Under the pieces are notes generated by a model. It made no database searches and was not told where the DNA came from. It was given only the letters and a program-made list of their open reading frames with translations. Positions 30,263 to 40,179 of a stretch of 64,000 nt of DNA are shown here, piece by piece (positions within the stretch are counted from its first letter, which is position 1; each line of letters opens with the position of its first letter). The translations under genes and the position numbers were made by a program. The DNA lies in assembly GCF_026191725.2 (NCBI RefSeq), contig NZ_CP120863.1, forward strand, positions 1,468,001 through 1,532,000. The letters run 5' to 3'. Origin of the DNA: Roseibium porphyridii. GTDB lineage: Bacteria > Pseudomonadota > Alphaproteobacteria > Rhizobiales > Stappiaceae.

Positions 30263-31033
30263 TCAGCGGCCCATCCAGCCGCCATCCACGGTCATTACGG
30301 TACCGTGCATATAGTCGGATGCTGGAGACGCCAGAAAAACAGCCGGGCCTGCAAAGTCTTCTGCCTTGCCCCACCGTCCGGCCGGAATGCGCTCCAGGAT
30401 CGATTTCGATCTGACCGGATCGTTCCGCAAAGCTTCCGTATTGTCTGTCGCGATGTAACCCGGCGCAATGGCGTTGACGTTAATGCCGTTGGCTGCCCAC
30501 TCGTTTGCAAAGGCTTTGGTCAACTGCCCGATGCCACCCTTCGAGGCAGCATAGCCCGGAACGGTGATACCACCCTGGAATGTCAGCAACGATGCAGTGA
30601 AGATAACCTTCCCTGATCCTCTTTCGACCATGCCCTTGCCGATCTCACGGGTGAGTATGAATTGGGAAGACAAATTGACCTCAATGACCTCGTCCCAGAT
30701 ATCGTCACCGTGGTCCTGAAGCGGAGCGCGTTTGATGGTGCCGGCATTGTTGATCAGTATGTCGATCACCGGATGGTTGCGTTTGACCGCTTCAATAAAG
30801 GATATAAGGGCAGCCCGATCCGAGAAATCGCATTGATATGCGGAAAACTGCCGACCGAGGGCCGTTACCTCTCGCTCTACGTCGCTGCCCGAGGCTTCGA
30901 GACTTGCACTGACGGCAACGATATCTGCACCTGCTTCGGCAAGTGCCACGGCCATGGCCTTGCCGATACCCCGTTTTGCACCGGTGACAAGCGCGGTTTT
31001 GCCGGCAAGGTTGAAAGTGTCCAAAACGCTCAT
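30263..31033 (-). CDS. SDR oxidoreductase, KduD-like (2-deoxy-D-gluconate 3-dehydrogenase family)
   Basis: Uses ATG 31033, with AAGGA 6 nt upstream (a TTG six bases earlier is possible); 256 residues. Classical SDR features are complete: TGAKRGIGKAMA, NNAGTI, Ser in IFTASLLTFQG, Tyr-Lys in GYAASKGG, and AIAPGYIATDNT. The NNAGTIKR and PGYIATDNT sequences resemble KduD and 2-deoxy-gluconate dehydrogenases, which oxidise 3-deoxy-hexulosonates. It is the last gene of an operon with a sugar-acid dehydratase, so a 3-deoxy-2-keto acid is the likely substrate. Confidence 0.87.
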   Translation of the reverse strand: MSVLDTFNLAGKTALVTGAKRGIGKAMAVALAEAGADIVAVSASLEASGSDVEREVTALGRQFSAYQCDFSDRAALISFIEAVKRNHPVIDILINNAGTIKRAPLQDHGDDIWDEVIEVNLSSQFILTREIGKGMVERGSGKVIFTASLLTFQGGITVPGYAASKGGIGQLTKAFANEWAANGINVNAIAPGYIATDNTEALRNDPVRSKSILERIPAGRWGKAEDFAGPAVFLASPASDYMHGTVMTVDGGWMGR

Positions 31034-31035
31034 TT

Positions 31036-32064
31036 TCAATCCTTGGCAATCTGGATCATTGATTTGATGGCACTCGGGTTCTGCGTCAGTGCCGTGAAGG
31101 CAGTCTGAATTTCTCCAAGCGGTTTTATGTCCGTGATGAAGGAGGCGCAGTCGACGACACCCTCGTTCAAGAGACGCATGGCCGTGTCGTAGTCTTCTGG
31201 CCGGTAGACACGCGCGCCGAACAATTCAAGTTCTCTCCAGAAAAACTGAAAGAGGTCGATCGTCGGTTTGCTTGCATGGATGGCAACCATGACAATCCGG
31301 CCCCGTGTGGCGGCTGCAGCCGTCATTAGGTCGACACCGGGCTGACTGCCGGAAACTTCAAAAACAACGTCTGCCCCCTTGTTTCCGGTCAGCGCGTTGA
31401 CCCTTTCAACCGGGTCCTCGGTTTTCGGGTTGATGGTCTTGAAGCCAAGTTTTGCGGCATAGGCCAGTCGGGTTTCGCTGATTTCACTGATGACGACATT
31501 GCCGCCTGCCTGGCGAGCGACAAGCGCGACCAGCAAACCGATCGGGCCTCCGCCAATCACGAGCACATCTTCATCTTTGACCAGTTTGGCCCGCTCAACG
31601 TCATGACAGGCAACAGCCAGTGGTTCGATCAAAGCAGCATGTGAAAGATCGAGGCCCTCGGGCAAAACGTGGATCGTATGCGCCGGTACGTTCCAGTATT
31701 CCTGAAAGGCACCTTCTGAATCGATGCCAATGAATTTGAGATTGTGACAAATGTGCTCATGCCCTGCATTGCAGGCCGGACAATCTCCGCAATGGTCCAG
31801 GGGCCTGACAACAATGCGCTGCCCCGTTGAAAGTCCTGTTACACCTTCGCCGGTTGCCGAAATTGTGCCGGACATTTCGTGGCCGATCGTTCTTTCAAAG
31901 CCAACACGTTTGTCCATGTGCCCGAGAAAGATATGCAAGTCGGTTCCGCAAATTCCGCAATAGGCGACTTTGATCTGCACCTCGCCGGGGCCCGGTGGCT
32001 GAACGTTTTTTTGCTCAAGTGAGAAGGTCTTGTCGCCGCGATAGACGGCTGCCTGGCTGATCAT
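31036..32064 (-). CDS. Zinc-dependent alcohol/polyol dehydrogenase (MDR family)
   Basis: Encodes 342 residues. Catalytic zinc ligands are C39 (CGICGTDLH), H62 and E63 (GHEMSG); structural zinc is held by C92, C95, C98 and C106. The nucleotide loop is [13 protein letters not shown]. It belongs with L-idonate 5-dehydrogenase/galactitol-type enzymes, which oxidise a sugar or sugar-acid hydroxyl with NAD(P). Starts inside the end of the dehydratase gene (4-bp overlap) and is followed 2 bp later by the KduD-like SDR, so the three work in sequence. Confidence 0.9.
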   Translation of the reverse strand: MISQAAVYRGDKTFSLEQKNVQPPGPGEVQIKVAYCGICGTDLHIFLGHMDKRVGFERTIGHEMSGTISATGEGVTGLSTGQRIVVRPLDHCGDCPACNAGHEHICHNLKFIGIDSEGAFQEYWNVPAHTIHVLPEGLDLSHAALIEPLAVACHDVERAKLVKDEDVLVIGGGPIGLLVALVARQAGGNVVISEISETRLAYAAKLGFKTINPKTEDPVERVNALTGNKGADVVFEVSGSQPGVDLMTAAAATRGRIVMVAIHASKPTIDLFQFFWRELELFGARVYRPEDYDTAMRLLNEGVVDCASFITDIKPLGEIQTAFTALTQNPSAIKSMIQIAKD

Positions 32065-33170
32065 TTTGGCCTCTGAAATGTAAGCACTTTATGGGGGGCG
32101 AGTAGCGACCAGTCGAAACTGACGCCGGTTCCCGGCATCTCCGGTGCGCGCGCCAGATGATCTCTCACCTCTAGCGGCTGCCGCGTGTACTGGTCAATCG
32201 GAAAGGAGTGTACTTCGATCCAGCCTGCATTCGACTGCGCAGATACGAGACTGACATGAAGTTCCTGCATTCCGTGGCTGCAGATCGGCACACCATGTTG
32301 TCGGGACAGATCCGCGACTTGCAGGAAGCCGGTAATGCCACCGCAATTGGACGCATCCGGCTGGACAAAGCTCAGTTTCGCCTGGTCGAAGGCATATTCA
32401 AATTCATGGATCGTGTGCAGGTTTTCGCCCATTGCGAGGGACATGCCCGTTGCGTCTGCGATCTGGCCATATCCCTTGTAGTTATCGGGAATGGTGGGCT
32501 CCTCGAACCACAGCAGGTCGAAGGGTGCAAAGGCTTTTGCAGCCTTGATCGCCTCGTCGACGGACATTGAATAATTTGCATCGACCATAAAGGCAACGTT
32601 GGGGCCAATCAGGTTCCTGACCGCGGCCACACGCTCGACATCTTCCTCAAGCGTTGGTTGCCCGATCTTGATCTTGACGCCGTTGAAGCCGCGATCGAGG
32701 TAGCTCTGAACACTGTCGAGCAACTTTGGCAACGGAAAATTCAGATCAATTCCGCCGCAATAGGCCTTGCAGGAACTGTCTGCTCCGCCGGCAAGCTTCC
32801 ACAATGGCCACTCGCGGGATTTGCCGCGAATGTCCCACATGGCAATGTCGAGCGCAGAGATGGCAAAGGACGCGATGCCGCCTCTGGCGACATAGTGGAC
32901 ATGCCATTGCATGCCGTCATAAAGCCCCTCGACACAGGCGGCGTCCTGTCCGATCAGAAACGGTGCAAGGTCATGGTGGATCATTGCCGCGATGGCATGA
33001 CCGCCTTTGCCGCCGGTGTAGGTGTAACCTGTGCCGGTGGAGCCGTCCTCGAGTGTGACCGTTGCCGTTACGAGTTCAAACAGCGTGTGCGTGCCGTGTT
33101 TCGCGTCAACCAGCACCTCAGCCAGGGGAACGTGGAAGAGCTTTGTCTCGATGGATTTGATTGCTGCCAT
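32061..33170 (-). CDS. Enolase-superfamily sugar-acid dehydratase (mandelate racemase type)
   Basis: Starts at ATG 33170, touching the permease stop as TGATG; 369 residues. Catalytic residues of the MR subgroup are all readable: K166 and K168 in VKIKIG, metal ligands D197 (VDANYS), E223 (FEEP) and E249 (GEN), and the D272/H299 dyad (QPDAS, SHGM). Such enzymes take water from an aldonate to give a 2-keto-3-deoxy acid. The exact acid (galactarate, fuconate, arabinonate and so on) cannot be read. Sits between the importer and two dehydrogenases that would handle its product. Confidence 0.9.
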   Translation of the reverse strand: MAAIKSIETKLFHVPLAEVLVDAKHGTHTLFELVTATVTLEDGSTGTGYTYTGGKGGHAIAAMIHHDLAPFLIGQDAACVEGLYDGMQWHVHYVARGGIASFAISALDIAMWDIRGKSREWPLWKLAGGADSSCKAYCGGIDLNFPLPKLLDSVQSYLDRGFNGVKIKIGQPTLEEDVERVAAVRNLIGPNVAFMVDANYSMSVDEAIKAAKAFAPFDLLWFEEPTIPDNYKGYGQIADATGMSLAMGENLHTIHEFEYAFDQAKLSFVQPDASNCGGITGFLQVADLSRQHGVPICSHGMQELHVSLVSAQSNAGWIEVHSFPIDQYTRQPLEVRDHLARAPEMPGTGVSFDWSLLAPHKVLTFQRPK

Positions 33171-34168
33171 CAGCCTTGCCCCACAACCGTGTTGCGGTTC
33201 ATCACACGGGTCTGGAACAAAATGACCGCAAAGAGAAATGCACCACGGATAACCATCTGCCAGTAAGCACTGAAGCTGATCCACCCCTTACCGTTTTCAA
33301 AGTTGAGAATGTTGAAGACAAGACCAAGAAGCAAGGCCCCGGCAACCGTTGCCGGTATGGACCCCAGTCCACCGGTCAGCAACGTGCCGCCAACCACAAC
33401 GGAGGCGATGGCCGAAAGCTCCCAGCCGACACCTTCCAGTGGCTGCCCGGCACCGAAACCGGACGCGAGAAAAACACCGGCCAGACCCGCGCAGCCACCC
33501 GACAGCGCATAGGCGAAAATCTTTGCTCGATTGACCTTGAGCCCCATCATCACGGAAGCGTCTTCGCCGCCACCAACAGCCAGAATGGTTCTGCCGATGC
33601 TTGTCATTTCCAGCACGATCCAGAGCGCCACGACCAGGATAGCGACGAGCACGATAGTCCAGGGAACAACATCAAATGCCTTTTCCATGCCGAGCTTGGT
33701 GAAGTTGGACCCCCAATCGACCGAGATGGTTTGCGCTCCGGAAATCACAAGCGAGCCCCCCTTTGCGCCGAGCATCGTCGCAAGCGTCGTGATGAAAGGA
33801 GGAATCCGCAGATAGACGATGCAGATCGCATTGAAGAGACCGAAGGCAACACCGGATAGGATTGCCAGGGGCATCGCAACTTCGATCCCGTATGGGCTGA
33901 GGTAAGCTGCGACGACCGACGTGAATGCGGCAACCGAACCGACCGACAGGTCTATGCCACCGGTCAGGATAACGAAGCACATGCCGACCGAGATCGCGAT
34001 GAACATGGCGTTGTAGTTCAGGAACGACGTGATGTTATAGGCGCTGCCGAAGTTGTCGTAGCGCATCAGTCCGAACGCGATCAGAACGATCAGCGCGATC
34101 CAGACGGCGACAGATTGCGGGTTGCGGGAAATATATTTCCGCAGGTCAAAAGCGTTTTGATCAAGCAC
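33170..34168 (-). CDS. CUT2 sugar ABC transporter permease (YjfF/YtfT-like)
   Basis: Encodes 332 residues from a GTG start (34168) with AAGGA 7 nt upstream. It has about ten membrane segments, the family motif [15 protein letters not shown] near residue 68, and the ATPase-contact loop [15 protein letters not shown] near residue 255. Three base pairs separate it from the preceding permease gene; its stop is shared with the dehydratase start. With its partner it forms the inner-membrane channel. Confidence 0.92.
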   Translation of the reverse strand: MLDQNAFDLRKYISRNPQSVAVWIALIVLIAFGLMRYDNFGSAYNITSFLNYNAMFIAISVGMCFVILTGGIDLSVGSVAAFTSVVAAYLSPYGIEVAMPLAILSGVAFGLFNAICIVYLRIPPFITTLATMLGAKGGSLVISGAQTISVDWGSNFTKLGMEKAFDVVPWTIVLVAILVVALWIVLEMTSIGRTILAVGGGEDASVMMGLKVNRAKIFAYALSGGCAGLAGVFLASGFGAGQPLEGVGWELSAIASVVVGGTLLTGGLGSIPATVAGALLLGLVFNILNFENGKGWISFSAYWQMVIRGAFLFAVILFQTRVMNRNTVVGQG

Positions 34169-34171
34169 GGA

Positions 34172-35155
34172 TCATTCCTTTCGCGCTTGCTGGATGTAGA
34201 CCGCAGCCAGAATGATCACAGCTTTGGCAATCAGGGCGACTTCGTCTTCAACGCCATTGGCAAGCAGCGTGTATTTGACAAGCTGGATGATAACCGCGCC
34301 AAGAATGGCGCCGAAGATCGGGGCCTTGCCACCCTGAAGCAGCGCACCACCAACAACCGCTGCCGCGATTGCATCAAGTTCCATCAGGTTGCCGTTGCGC
34401 GCTGCATCCGAGGCCGAGTTGATGGCGACAACGATAAGTCCTGCGAGGCCGGACAGAACCGAACAGATGACATAGGCACCGATCTTGACCCGGCGAACAG
34501 GTCCGCCGGAGAGTTTAGCGGCGCGTTCATTGCCACCGATCGCAAGCAGGTAACGGCCGAAAATGGTCCTGTTGACCAGCCAGAACAGCAAGCAGGCAAT
34601 TGCGATTGCCAGCCAGCCCTGAAACGGAAAGCCTAGGATCTTTCCCGTACCGAGGTAACTGAACTCGGGATTGGAAAAGGTCTGAAGATTGCCGTTGGTC
34701 AGTACCTGGGCAATGCCACGGCCTGAAATGAACAGGATCAGCGTTGCGATAATCGGTTGAACCTTCAAGACAGCGACGATCGCGCCGTTGAACAATCCGC
34801 AGACAAGAGCTGCGACGAGTGGAAAGAAAAGCGCAGCCAGAAGTCCCAGTACCGGGTAGGTGGTGCCGAAATCGGAAAGGAAAATGAGCGGTGCAAGCGC
34901 ACCGCTCAGTGCCATGACAGCGCCGACAGACAGGTCAATGCCACCGGTCGCTATCACCAATGTCATGCCCATTGCGACAATCGCAATTGTTGCCACCTGG
35001 GAGATGTTGACGGCCAGTGTCTGCGCCTGCAGGAAATTTGGCGTGACGAGGATGTTGAAGATCAGAATGACTGCCAGGGCAACAAGCCCTCCATGCTGCT
35101 TCAACCGGTTCGTGAAATCTGTTCGCATGGGTTCTTCAGACGTGAGGCTGGTCAT
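34172..35155 (-). CDS. CUT2 sugar ABC transporter permease (YtfT-like)
   Basis: Encodes 327 residues. Start ATG 35155 overlaps the ATPase stop by 4 bp; an internal ATG at residue 10 is an alternative. It has the motif [16 protein letters not shown] near residue 70 and the loop VVGGALLQGGKAPIFG near residue 270. Together with the next permease it gives the two-permease YtfQRT-YjfF arrangement. Confidence 0.92.
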   Translation of the reverse strand: MTSLTSEEPMRTDFTNRLKQHGGLVALAVILIFNILVTPNFLQAQTLAVNISQVATIAIVAMGMTLVIATGGIDLSVGAVMALSGALAPLIFLSDFGTTYPVLGLLAALFFPLVAALVCGLFNGAIVAVLKVQPIIATLILFISGRGIAQVLTNGNLQTFSNPEFSYLGTGKILGFPFQGWLAIAIACLLFWLVNRTIFGRYLLAIGGNERAAKLSGGPVRRVKIGAYVICSVLSGLAGLIVVAINSASDAARNGNLMELDAIAAAVVGGALLQGGKAPIFGAILGAVIIQLVKYTLLANGVEDEVALIAKAVIILAAVYIQQARKE

Positions 35156-36672
35156 AATGCAGGCTCCTCGTGATGTGCGAGGGCCCTGACGAGCGCGTTC
35201 TCGGTGATGCCGGGGTTGGTGAGCTCTGAAACGGCCTTGCCTTCGTGCATCACAACAATGCGATTGGCGCCTTCGACCAGCTCTTCGAATTCGGAACTGA
35301 TCAAAATAACCGCGTGACCTTCATCGACAAAGTTCCGGATGATGGTCTGGATCTCGCGTTTTGCGCCGACATCAACCCCCCTCGTTGGTTCATCCAGAAT
35401 GAGGATGTCAGGCTTGGTCGCCAGCCAGCGTGCAAGGAGCACCTTTTGCTGGTTGCCGCCGGACAACTCCCGGATCGGCTGATCCATATGGGCCGTCTTG
35501 ATCCCGAGCTGCTTGATGAAGTCTTCGACAAGCGCCTTTTCGCGTTCGAGATCAATCTGTCCGCTCTTTCGAAGGTGCGGCAGCAGGGCCAGCGTCAGGT
35601 TCTCCCGCACCGACATATGCGGGATGATGCCTTCCGCTTTGCGGTCTTCCGTCAGAAATCCGATCCGGGCCTTGATGGCTTCGGCCGGTTCTGTGGGCTC
35701 GTATGGCGCACCTTTCAGATGCATGTCACCGCTGGTCAGGGGATCCAGTCCGAAGATGGAACGGGCGGCTTCCGTTCTGCCTGCGCCGAGCAAGCCACCA
35801 AGGCCGACGATCTCGCCGCGGTGAAGGGTCATGGAAAAATCGGTCAGGCGAGGTCCGGTTGAGACCTTGTCCACTTGAAGCACGATTTCTTCAAAGTCCT
35901 GTTTGCCGCCTGAAAGCTCTGTCAGACCTTCCGCGGCAATTTCTTCTGCATCGCGTCCGAGCATGGCAGCGATCAGGTCCAGTTTTGACGTGTCTGCAAT
36001 CGTCTCGCACCCGACCGTCTGTCCGTCGCGCATGATGGTGACGCGATCGCAGATCTGGAACAATTCATCCAGGAAGTGGGACACATAGAGAACCGAGACG
36101 CCAGATGACTTGAGCTCGCGCACGACACTGAACAGGATTTCAACCTCAGAACTGTCGAGCGAAGATGTCGGTTCGTCCATGATGACAAGTTTGGCATCCA
36201 TGGAAACCGCCCTGGCAATCGCGACAAGCTGCTGAATTGCGGTCGAATAACTGCCGAGAGGCGCGGTCACATCGATGTCGATGCCAAAGCGCGAGAGAAT
36301 TTCACGGGTTCGTCTGTGTGCTTCAGGCCAGTTGATGAGAAAGCCGAGCGATCTGGGCTCCTGGCCCATGACGACATTTTCGCTGACAGAACGCAGCGGC
36401 ACCAGGTTCAGTTCCTGATAAATCGTCGCGATGCCGGTTTCCTGTGCTTCTCTGGGAGAGGTCAGGTGACTGGGTGCTCCGGTGAATTCGATGTCGCCCT
36501 CGTCGCGCCTGTAAAGGCCGGTCAGAATCTTGATTAGGGTGGATTTGCCCGCACCATTTTGACCGATCAGGGCGTGGACTTCTCCCGGTTCGATTTCAAG
36601 CGAAGCGCGTCTGAGTGCTGGCACCCCACCGAAATGCTTCTTTATCCCAGACATGGCTAATAGCGGCGCCAT
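35152..36672 (-). CDS. CUT2 sugar ABC transporter ATP-binding protein (two ATPase domains)
   Basis: ATG 36672 was chosen because GGAG precedes it; a TTG 30 bp upstream has no ribosome site. 506 residues, YtfR/RbsA type. Domain 1: Walker A GQNGAGKST, signature replaced by YSTAIQQLVAIARAV, Walker B VIMDEPTSSL. Domain 2: degenerate Walker A GLLGAGRTEAA, good signature LSGGNQQKVLLARWL and Walker B LILDEPTRGVDV. Follows the binding-protein gene after a strong hairpin. Confidence 0.93.
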   Translation of the reverse strand: MAPLLAMSGIKKHFGGVPALRRASLEIEPGEVHALIGQNGAGKSTLIKILTGLYRRDEGDIEFTGAPSHLTSPREAQETGIATIYQELNLVPLRSVSENVVMGQEPRSLGFLINWPEAHRRTREILSRFGIDIDVTAPLGSYSTAIQQLVAIARAVSMDAKLVIMDEPTSSLDSSEVEILFSVVRELKSSGVSVLYVSHFLDELFQICDRVTIMRDGQTVGCETIADTSKLDLIAAMLGRDAEEIAAEGLTELSGGKQDFEEIVLQVDKVSTGPRLTDFSMTLHRGEIVGLGGLLGAGRTEAARSIFGLDPLTSGDMHLKGAPYEPTEPAEAIKARIGFLTEDRKAEGIIPHMSVRENLTLALLPHLRKSGQIDLEREKALVEDFIKQLGIKTAHMDQPIRELSGGNQQKVLLARWLATKPDILILDEPTRGVDVGAKREIQTIIRNFVDEGHAVILISSEFEELVEGANRIVVMHEGKAVSELTNPGITENALVRALAHHEEPAL

Positions 36673-36707
36673 ATCCACTCCAGTTCGGATTTCAGAATTC
36701 AAGAAAA

Positions 36708-36733
36708 TGCCGGAAGGGATGTCCCTTCCGGCA
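36708..36733 (-). terminator. Intercistronic hairpin between binding-protein and ATPase genes
   Basis: A perfect 12-bp stem (TGCCGGAAGGGA at 36708-36719 with 36722-36733) and a 2-nt loop, 8 bp after the binding-protein stop. No T run follows in the leftward direction beyond TTTTCTTG. It occupies the same place as the hairpins at 3652 and 53655 in the other two CUT2 operons, suggesting the same role in favouring the binding-protein message. Confidence 0.78.
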
Positions 36734-36741
36734 GGCGGGGT

Positions 36742-37713
36742 TCAGTAGGCCTCGTCGATGTGCTTCGCTGCATTTTCGGGAGTAAAAATGCGGTCTTTCA
36801 CCTGAACCCATGGTTCGATGGTTTCGCCAGCGGCGTAACGCTTCATGGTTTCGCAAGCGAGCGGTCCGAAGAAAGGTGAGCTTTCAACGGTGACGCCCAT
36901 CTTTCCGTCGATGATCGCCTGCAAAGCGTCCCGGGTCCCGTCGATCGAGACGACCAGAACATCCTGACCAGGCTTGCGGCCTGCCAGTTCGAGTGCCTGA
37001 ATAGCGCCAATCGCCATCTCGTCGTTATGGGCATAGACAATGTTCACGTCCGGATGAGCCTGAAGCAGTGTCTCCATGACCTGGCGTCCGAGGTCGCGCG
37101 CAAAATCGCCTGACTGGGATGCAACAATTTCAAAGCGGCTATCTTGCGTAATGCGATCGTCAAAACCCTTCTTGCGGTCGTTGGCCGGTGAAGATCCGGT
37201 CGTGCCTTCCAGCTGAACGATGACACCCTTGTCGCCCTCGAAGTTTTCGATTGTCCACTCGGCGACCCTGCGGCCCTGATCAATGAAGTCAGAACCAAGG
37301 AAGGCAACGAAGTCTTCGCCAGGCTTGGCTGCATTCGGGTCGACAGAACGGTCAACGAGGAATGTCGGTATGCCGGCAGCTTTGGCTTTCTTCACTGCAG
37401 GAATGAGTGGCTTTTCCTCGCGCGGGGGCAAGAACAGGACGTCGATGCCTTGAGCAATCATGCTGTCGACATCGGCCACCTGCTTTGCGGCAGAGCCTGC
37501 AGCATCGGTCGCAATAAGATCCCAGCCGCAGCTGTCAGCGGTGTCGTGGAAGGATTTGGTTTCCGCGATGCGCCAGGGGTTGTTGGATTCCATCTGCGCA
37601 AACCCGACCTTGTAGCGGTCTTTTTGCTCCAGCGGCGGAAGTCCGGATGCCGATGCCATTGTCGTCATCGCGCCGATTGCAACGGCAGTTGCCATCAAGA
37701 GAGTACGTTTCAT
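36742..37713 (-). CDS. CUT2 periplasmic sugar-binding protein, YtfQ-like
   Basis: ATG 37713 follows GGAGGAAAAA; 323 residues. Residues 1-22 are a signal peptide ending ASA. The body reads like E. coli YtfQ (galactofuranose binder): YKVGFAQMESNNPWRIAET, FLVDRSVD, VQLEGTTGSSPANDRKKGF, SQSGDFARDLG and VYAHNDEMAIGAIQALE all have close counterparts. It probably binds a furanose or pyranose monosaccharide such as galactofuranose, arabinose or a related sugar in the periplasm. Lies 53 bp after the aldehyde dehydrogenase gene in the same operon. Confidence 0.9.
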   Translation of the reverse strand: MKRTLLMATAVAIGAMTTMASASGLPPLEQKDRYKVGFAQMESNNPWRIAETKSFHDTADSCGWDLIATDAAGSAAKQVADVDSMIAQGIDVLFLPPREEKPLIPAVKKAKAAGIPTFLVDRSVDPNAAKPGEDFVAFLGSDFIDQGRRVAEWTIENFEGDKGVIVQLEGTTGSSPANDRKKGFDDRITQDSRFEIVASQSGDFARDLGRQVMETLLQAHPDVNIVYAHNDEMAIGAIQALELAGRKPGQDVLVVSIDGTRDALQAIIDGKMGVTVESSPFFGPLACETMKRYAAGETIEPWVQVKDRIFTPENAAKHIDEAY

Positions 37714-37766
37714 TTTTTCCTCCACAAAGGTGCGGCCAAAATCCTCCGGGCCGCTTCTATGAGGCG

Positions 37767-39191
37767 CTAACCCCAATTCAGATAAGCTGTCTGCTTGCGC
37801 AGATAGTTGTCGAAGCCATAGCGGCCGTCTTCACCTCCAAGTCCGGACATGCCCCAACCGGTATGGAAACCTTGAACGGCTTCGCCATTCGACCGGTTGA
37901 GGTAGAGTTCGCCGAATTTCAGGAGGTAGGGTGCACGTGCCAGTCTTTTGTAGTTATTGGTGAAGAGATAAGCCGAGAGGCCAAACTGGGTATCGTTGGC
38001 CAGTTGTACAGCTTCCTCAAAACTGTCGATCCGCATTGCGGTTGCCACCGGTCCGAATACCTCGTCGCGTATTGCCGGCAGGCTGTTGTTCTTGGTTTCC
38101 AGAACGGTCGGCGCAAGCCAGTGCCCCTTCTGATAAGCACCGTTATCCAGGATGCCGCCTTCCAGAAGCACTTCAGCGCCGGAATTGATGCTGGCGGCGA
38201 CGATCTGTGCGACCTTGTCACGCTCAAACCGGCTCACTTTGGGTCCTAGATCAACTGGACTCAGCGGATCACCGATGGTCAGGTCTTTGGAAGCCTGGAC
38301 GAACTTTTCGAGAAATTCGTCCGCGATCCCGCGATGCAGATACATGCGTTCGTTGCAGGTGCAGATCTGTCCGCAATTGGTGTAACGGGCTGCGACAGCT
38401 GCGCTGACTGCGGCGTCTATGTCGGCATCCTCCATGACAATGAAAGGGGCCTTGCCGCCGAGTTCCAGCCGGATGACCTTGATAAGATCTGCGCTGGCCC
38501 GATAGATCTCCTGACCGGCACGGGTGCTGCCAGTCATGGTAACAAGATTGGAAAGCTGGCTCTTGACCAGGGTTTCTCCGACAACGCGACCGCGTCCGGT
38601 GACGACGTTGAAGACCCCGGCAGGAATGCCGACTTTTTCACTTAACGCTGCCAAGGCAAGACCTGAAAGGGGGGTTGCCTCGTGGGACAACAAGACGAAC
38701 GTGTTGCCTGCAACCAACGCAGGGCCAAGCTTTCGAGCAGCCAGCGCGGAAGGGTAGTTCCAGGCTGTCAGGCCGACCACAACACCATAGGGATGGCGGC
38801 GAATGTGGATTTCCTCACAGGTATTGTCGGATGTGACGATGTCGCCCTCAATCCGCCGCGCGTTTTCAGCCGCGTAGCGCAAGAAAGTCTGCGTCGCACC
38901 AATTTCGTCATGTGCGTGGGCCAGAGGTTTGCCTTGCTCAAGGCTCACCAGTCGCGCCAACCCATCCTGATTTGTTTCAATTTCATCTGCCAGTGCAGCT
39001 ACCGCTTTACCACGTTCAATTGCGGGCAACGCGGCCCACGCGGGTTGTGCGGCCTGGGCGGATTTAAGAGCGGTGACAGCGTCTTCCTCGGTTCCTTCGA
39101 TGATCGTTGCCAAAATGGCCTCGGTCGCAGGATTTTCGACTTCAATTGCCGCACTGGAATCACGCATTATCCAACGGCCGTTGATGTACAT
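37767..39191 (-). CDS. NAD-dependent aldehyde dehydrogenase, AldA-like (lactaldehyde/glycolaldehyde type)
   Basis: ATG 39191 gives 474 residues, close to E. coli AldA (479); a GTG at 39236 is an alternative start. The sequence follows AldA closely: VENPATEAILA near the start, the nucleotide-binding region TGSTRAGQEIY, general base in LELGGKAPF, catalytic Cys in NCGQICTCNERMYL, and the end FGELYLNRSNGEAVQGFHTGW. AldA oxidises L-lactaldehyde or glycolaldehyde, which arise when 2-keto-3-deoxy acids of 6-deoxyhexoses or pentoses are split. First gene of the eight-gene leftward operon, divergent from the FCD-GntR gene. Confidence 0.9.
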   Translation of the reverse strand: MYINGRWIMRDSSAAIEVENPATEAILATIIEGTEEDAVTALKSAQAAQPAWAALPAIERGKAVAALADEIETNQDGLARLVSLEQGKPLAHAHDEIGATQTFLRYAAENARRIEGDIVTSDNTCEEIHIRRHPYGVVVGLTAWNYPSALAARKLGPALVAGNTFVLLSHEATPLSGLALAALSEKVGIPAGVFNVVTGRGRVVGETLVKSQLSNLVTMTGSTRAGQEIYRASADLIKVIRLELGGKAPFIVMEDADIDAAVSAAVAARYTNCGQICTCNERMYLHRGIADEFLEKFVQASKDLTIGDPLSPVDLGPKVSRFERDKVAQIVAASINSGAEVLLEGGILDNGAYQKGHWLAPTVLETKNNSLPAIRDEVFGPVATAMRIDSFEEAVQLANDTQFGLSAYLFTNNYKRLARAPYLLKFGELYLNRSNGEAVQGFHTGWGMSGLGGEDGRYGFDNYLRKQTAYLNWG

Positions 39192-39249
39192 GCCCGCGGA
39201 AATGGGTCGCCCATCGGTAAATGTGAAATCGAACACTAAGCTAACGCCT

Positions 39250-39425
39250 TTTGGTATGACCAAACTAAATTTAATAAGGTGCAGGGAAGTGGAAATGTCA
39301 AACCAAATTTGAACAAGCAGTGCGAAAAATTTCTTAAATAATTGAAATAAAACGCTAAAATTCTTAATCAGAAAATAGCTTTGAAAAAATGGTTTTACCA
39401 AGAGTTATTTTCTGTCATACCAAAA
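39250..39425. promoter_or_regulatory. GntR-type operator set between aldehyde dehydrogenase and FCD-GntR genes
   Basis: The 256-bp A+T-rich divergent gap holds a perfect palindrome TTTGGT-ATG-ACCAAA (39250-39264), TGGT-TTT-ACCA (39390-39400), and TCATACCAAAA (39415-39425). The outer ones also mirror each other: GCCTTTTGGTATGAC on the left matches, in reverse complement and with one extra T, the sequence ending at 39429 on the right. The shared core TGGTNNNACCA is the usual FadR/FCD type. These probably allow the adjacent regulator to control both directions. Confidence 0.75.
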
Positions 39426-39447
39426 AGGCGATCAATAGAGGGTTGAG

Positions 39448-40179
39448 ATGGAAAATAGAACTTCCGTGGAGATCGGTAACGACGCTGGGCGTGCTGCTGA
39501 CAATGTGGTGGCAGCGCTCGAAGCACAGATCGCGTCAGGGCAGCTCAAAAACAGAGCGCCGCTACCGGCTGAGCGAGAGTTGATGGAACAGTTCGGCACA
39601 AGTCGAACAGTGATCCGTGAGGCTATTTCAAAGCTGTCGAGCCGCGGCCTGGTCGAAACGCGGCCGCGCTTCAGGCCGATTGTGCGCAAACCCGACTATG
39701 CGACCGTTCTGCACGCGTGCGGGAATGTCGTGCAGCATCTTCTAACGGACAAGACCGGCATCAAGAACCTCTATGACAGCCGTGTCTTTATGGAGCGTGC
39801 TCTAGTTCGCGATGCGGCGATGTCGGCGCGCAAAGAAGACATTGTCGACCTGAAAACCGCGCTGGAGAACAATCGCAAGGCTATCCCGGATTCACTGGAG
39901 TTCTACAAGACCGATGTGGCGTTTCATGGCGTACTTTACCGGATACCAAGAAATCCGATTTTTCCCGCCATTCACGAAGGCTACACCTCATGGCTGGCTC
40001 CGCAGTGGGACCAGATGCTGCGTTCGCCGGAGAGGAACGAGGTGAACTACATCGCTCATAAGGCAATTCTGGATGCCATTCTGGAGCGAGATCCGGCTGC
40101 CGCGGAAGAAGCTCTGACCAATCACCTCAAAGCGGCATGGGAGTTTGTCCGGGTGACATTTGACTGGGGAGAGGAATGA
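39448..40179 (+). CDS. FadR/GntR-family regulator with FCD sensor domain
   Basis: Encodes 243 residues. The winged helix spans residues about 15-80 (PLPAERELMEQFGTSRTVIREAISKL), followed by an all-helical FCD domain with Asp and His of the metal/ligand pocket in YKTDVAFHGVLYRI and further His at ANYIAHKAIL-type and TNHLKAAW positions. Such regulators usually sense organic acids, here perhaps the sugar acid or 3-deoxy acid of the neighbouring operon. Its stop overlaps the GMC gene start by 4 bp (ATGA). Confidence 0.92.
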   Translation: MENRTSVEIGNDAGRAADNVVAALEAQIASGQLKNRAPLPAERELMEQFGTSRTVIREAISKLSSRGLVETRPRFRPIVRKPDYATVLHACGNVVQHLLTDKTGIKNLYDSRVFMERALVRDAAMSARKEDIVDLKTALENNRKAIPDSLEFYKTDVAFHGVLYRIPRNPIFPAIHEGYTSWLAPQWDQMLRSPERNEVNYIAHKAILDAILERDPAAAEEALTNHLKAAWEFVRVTFDWGEE

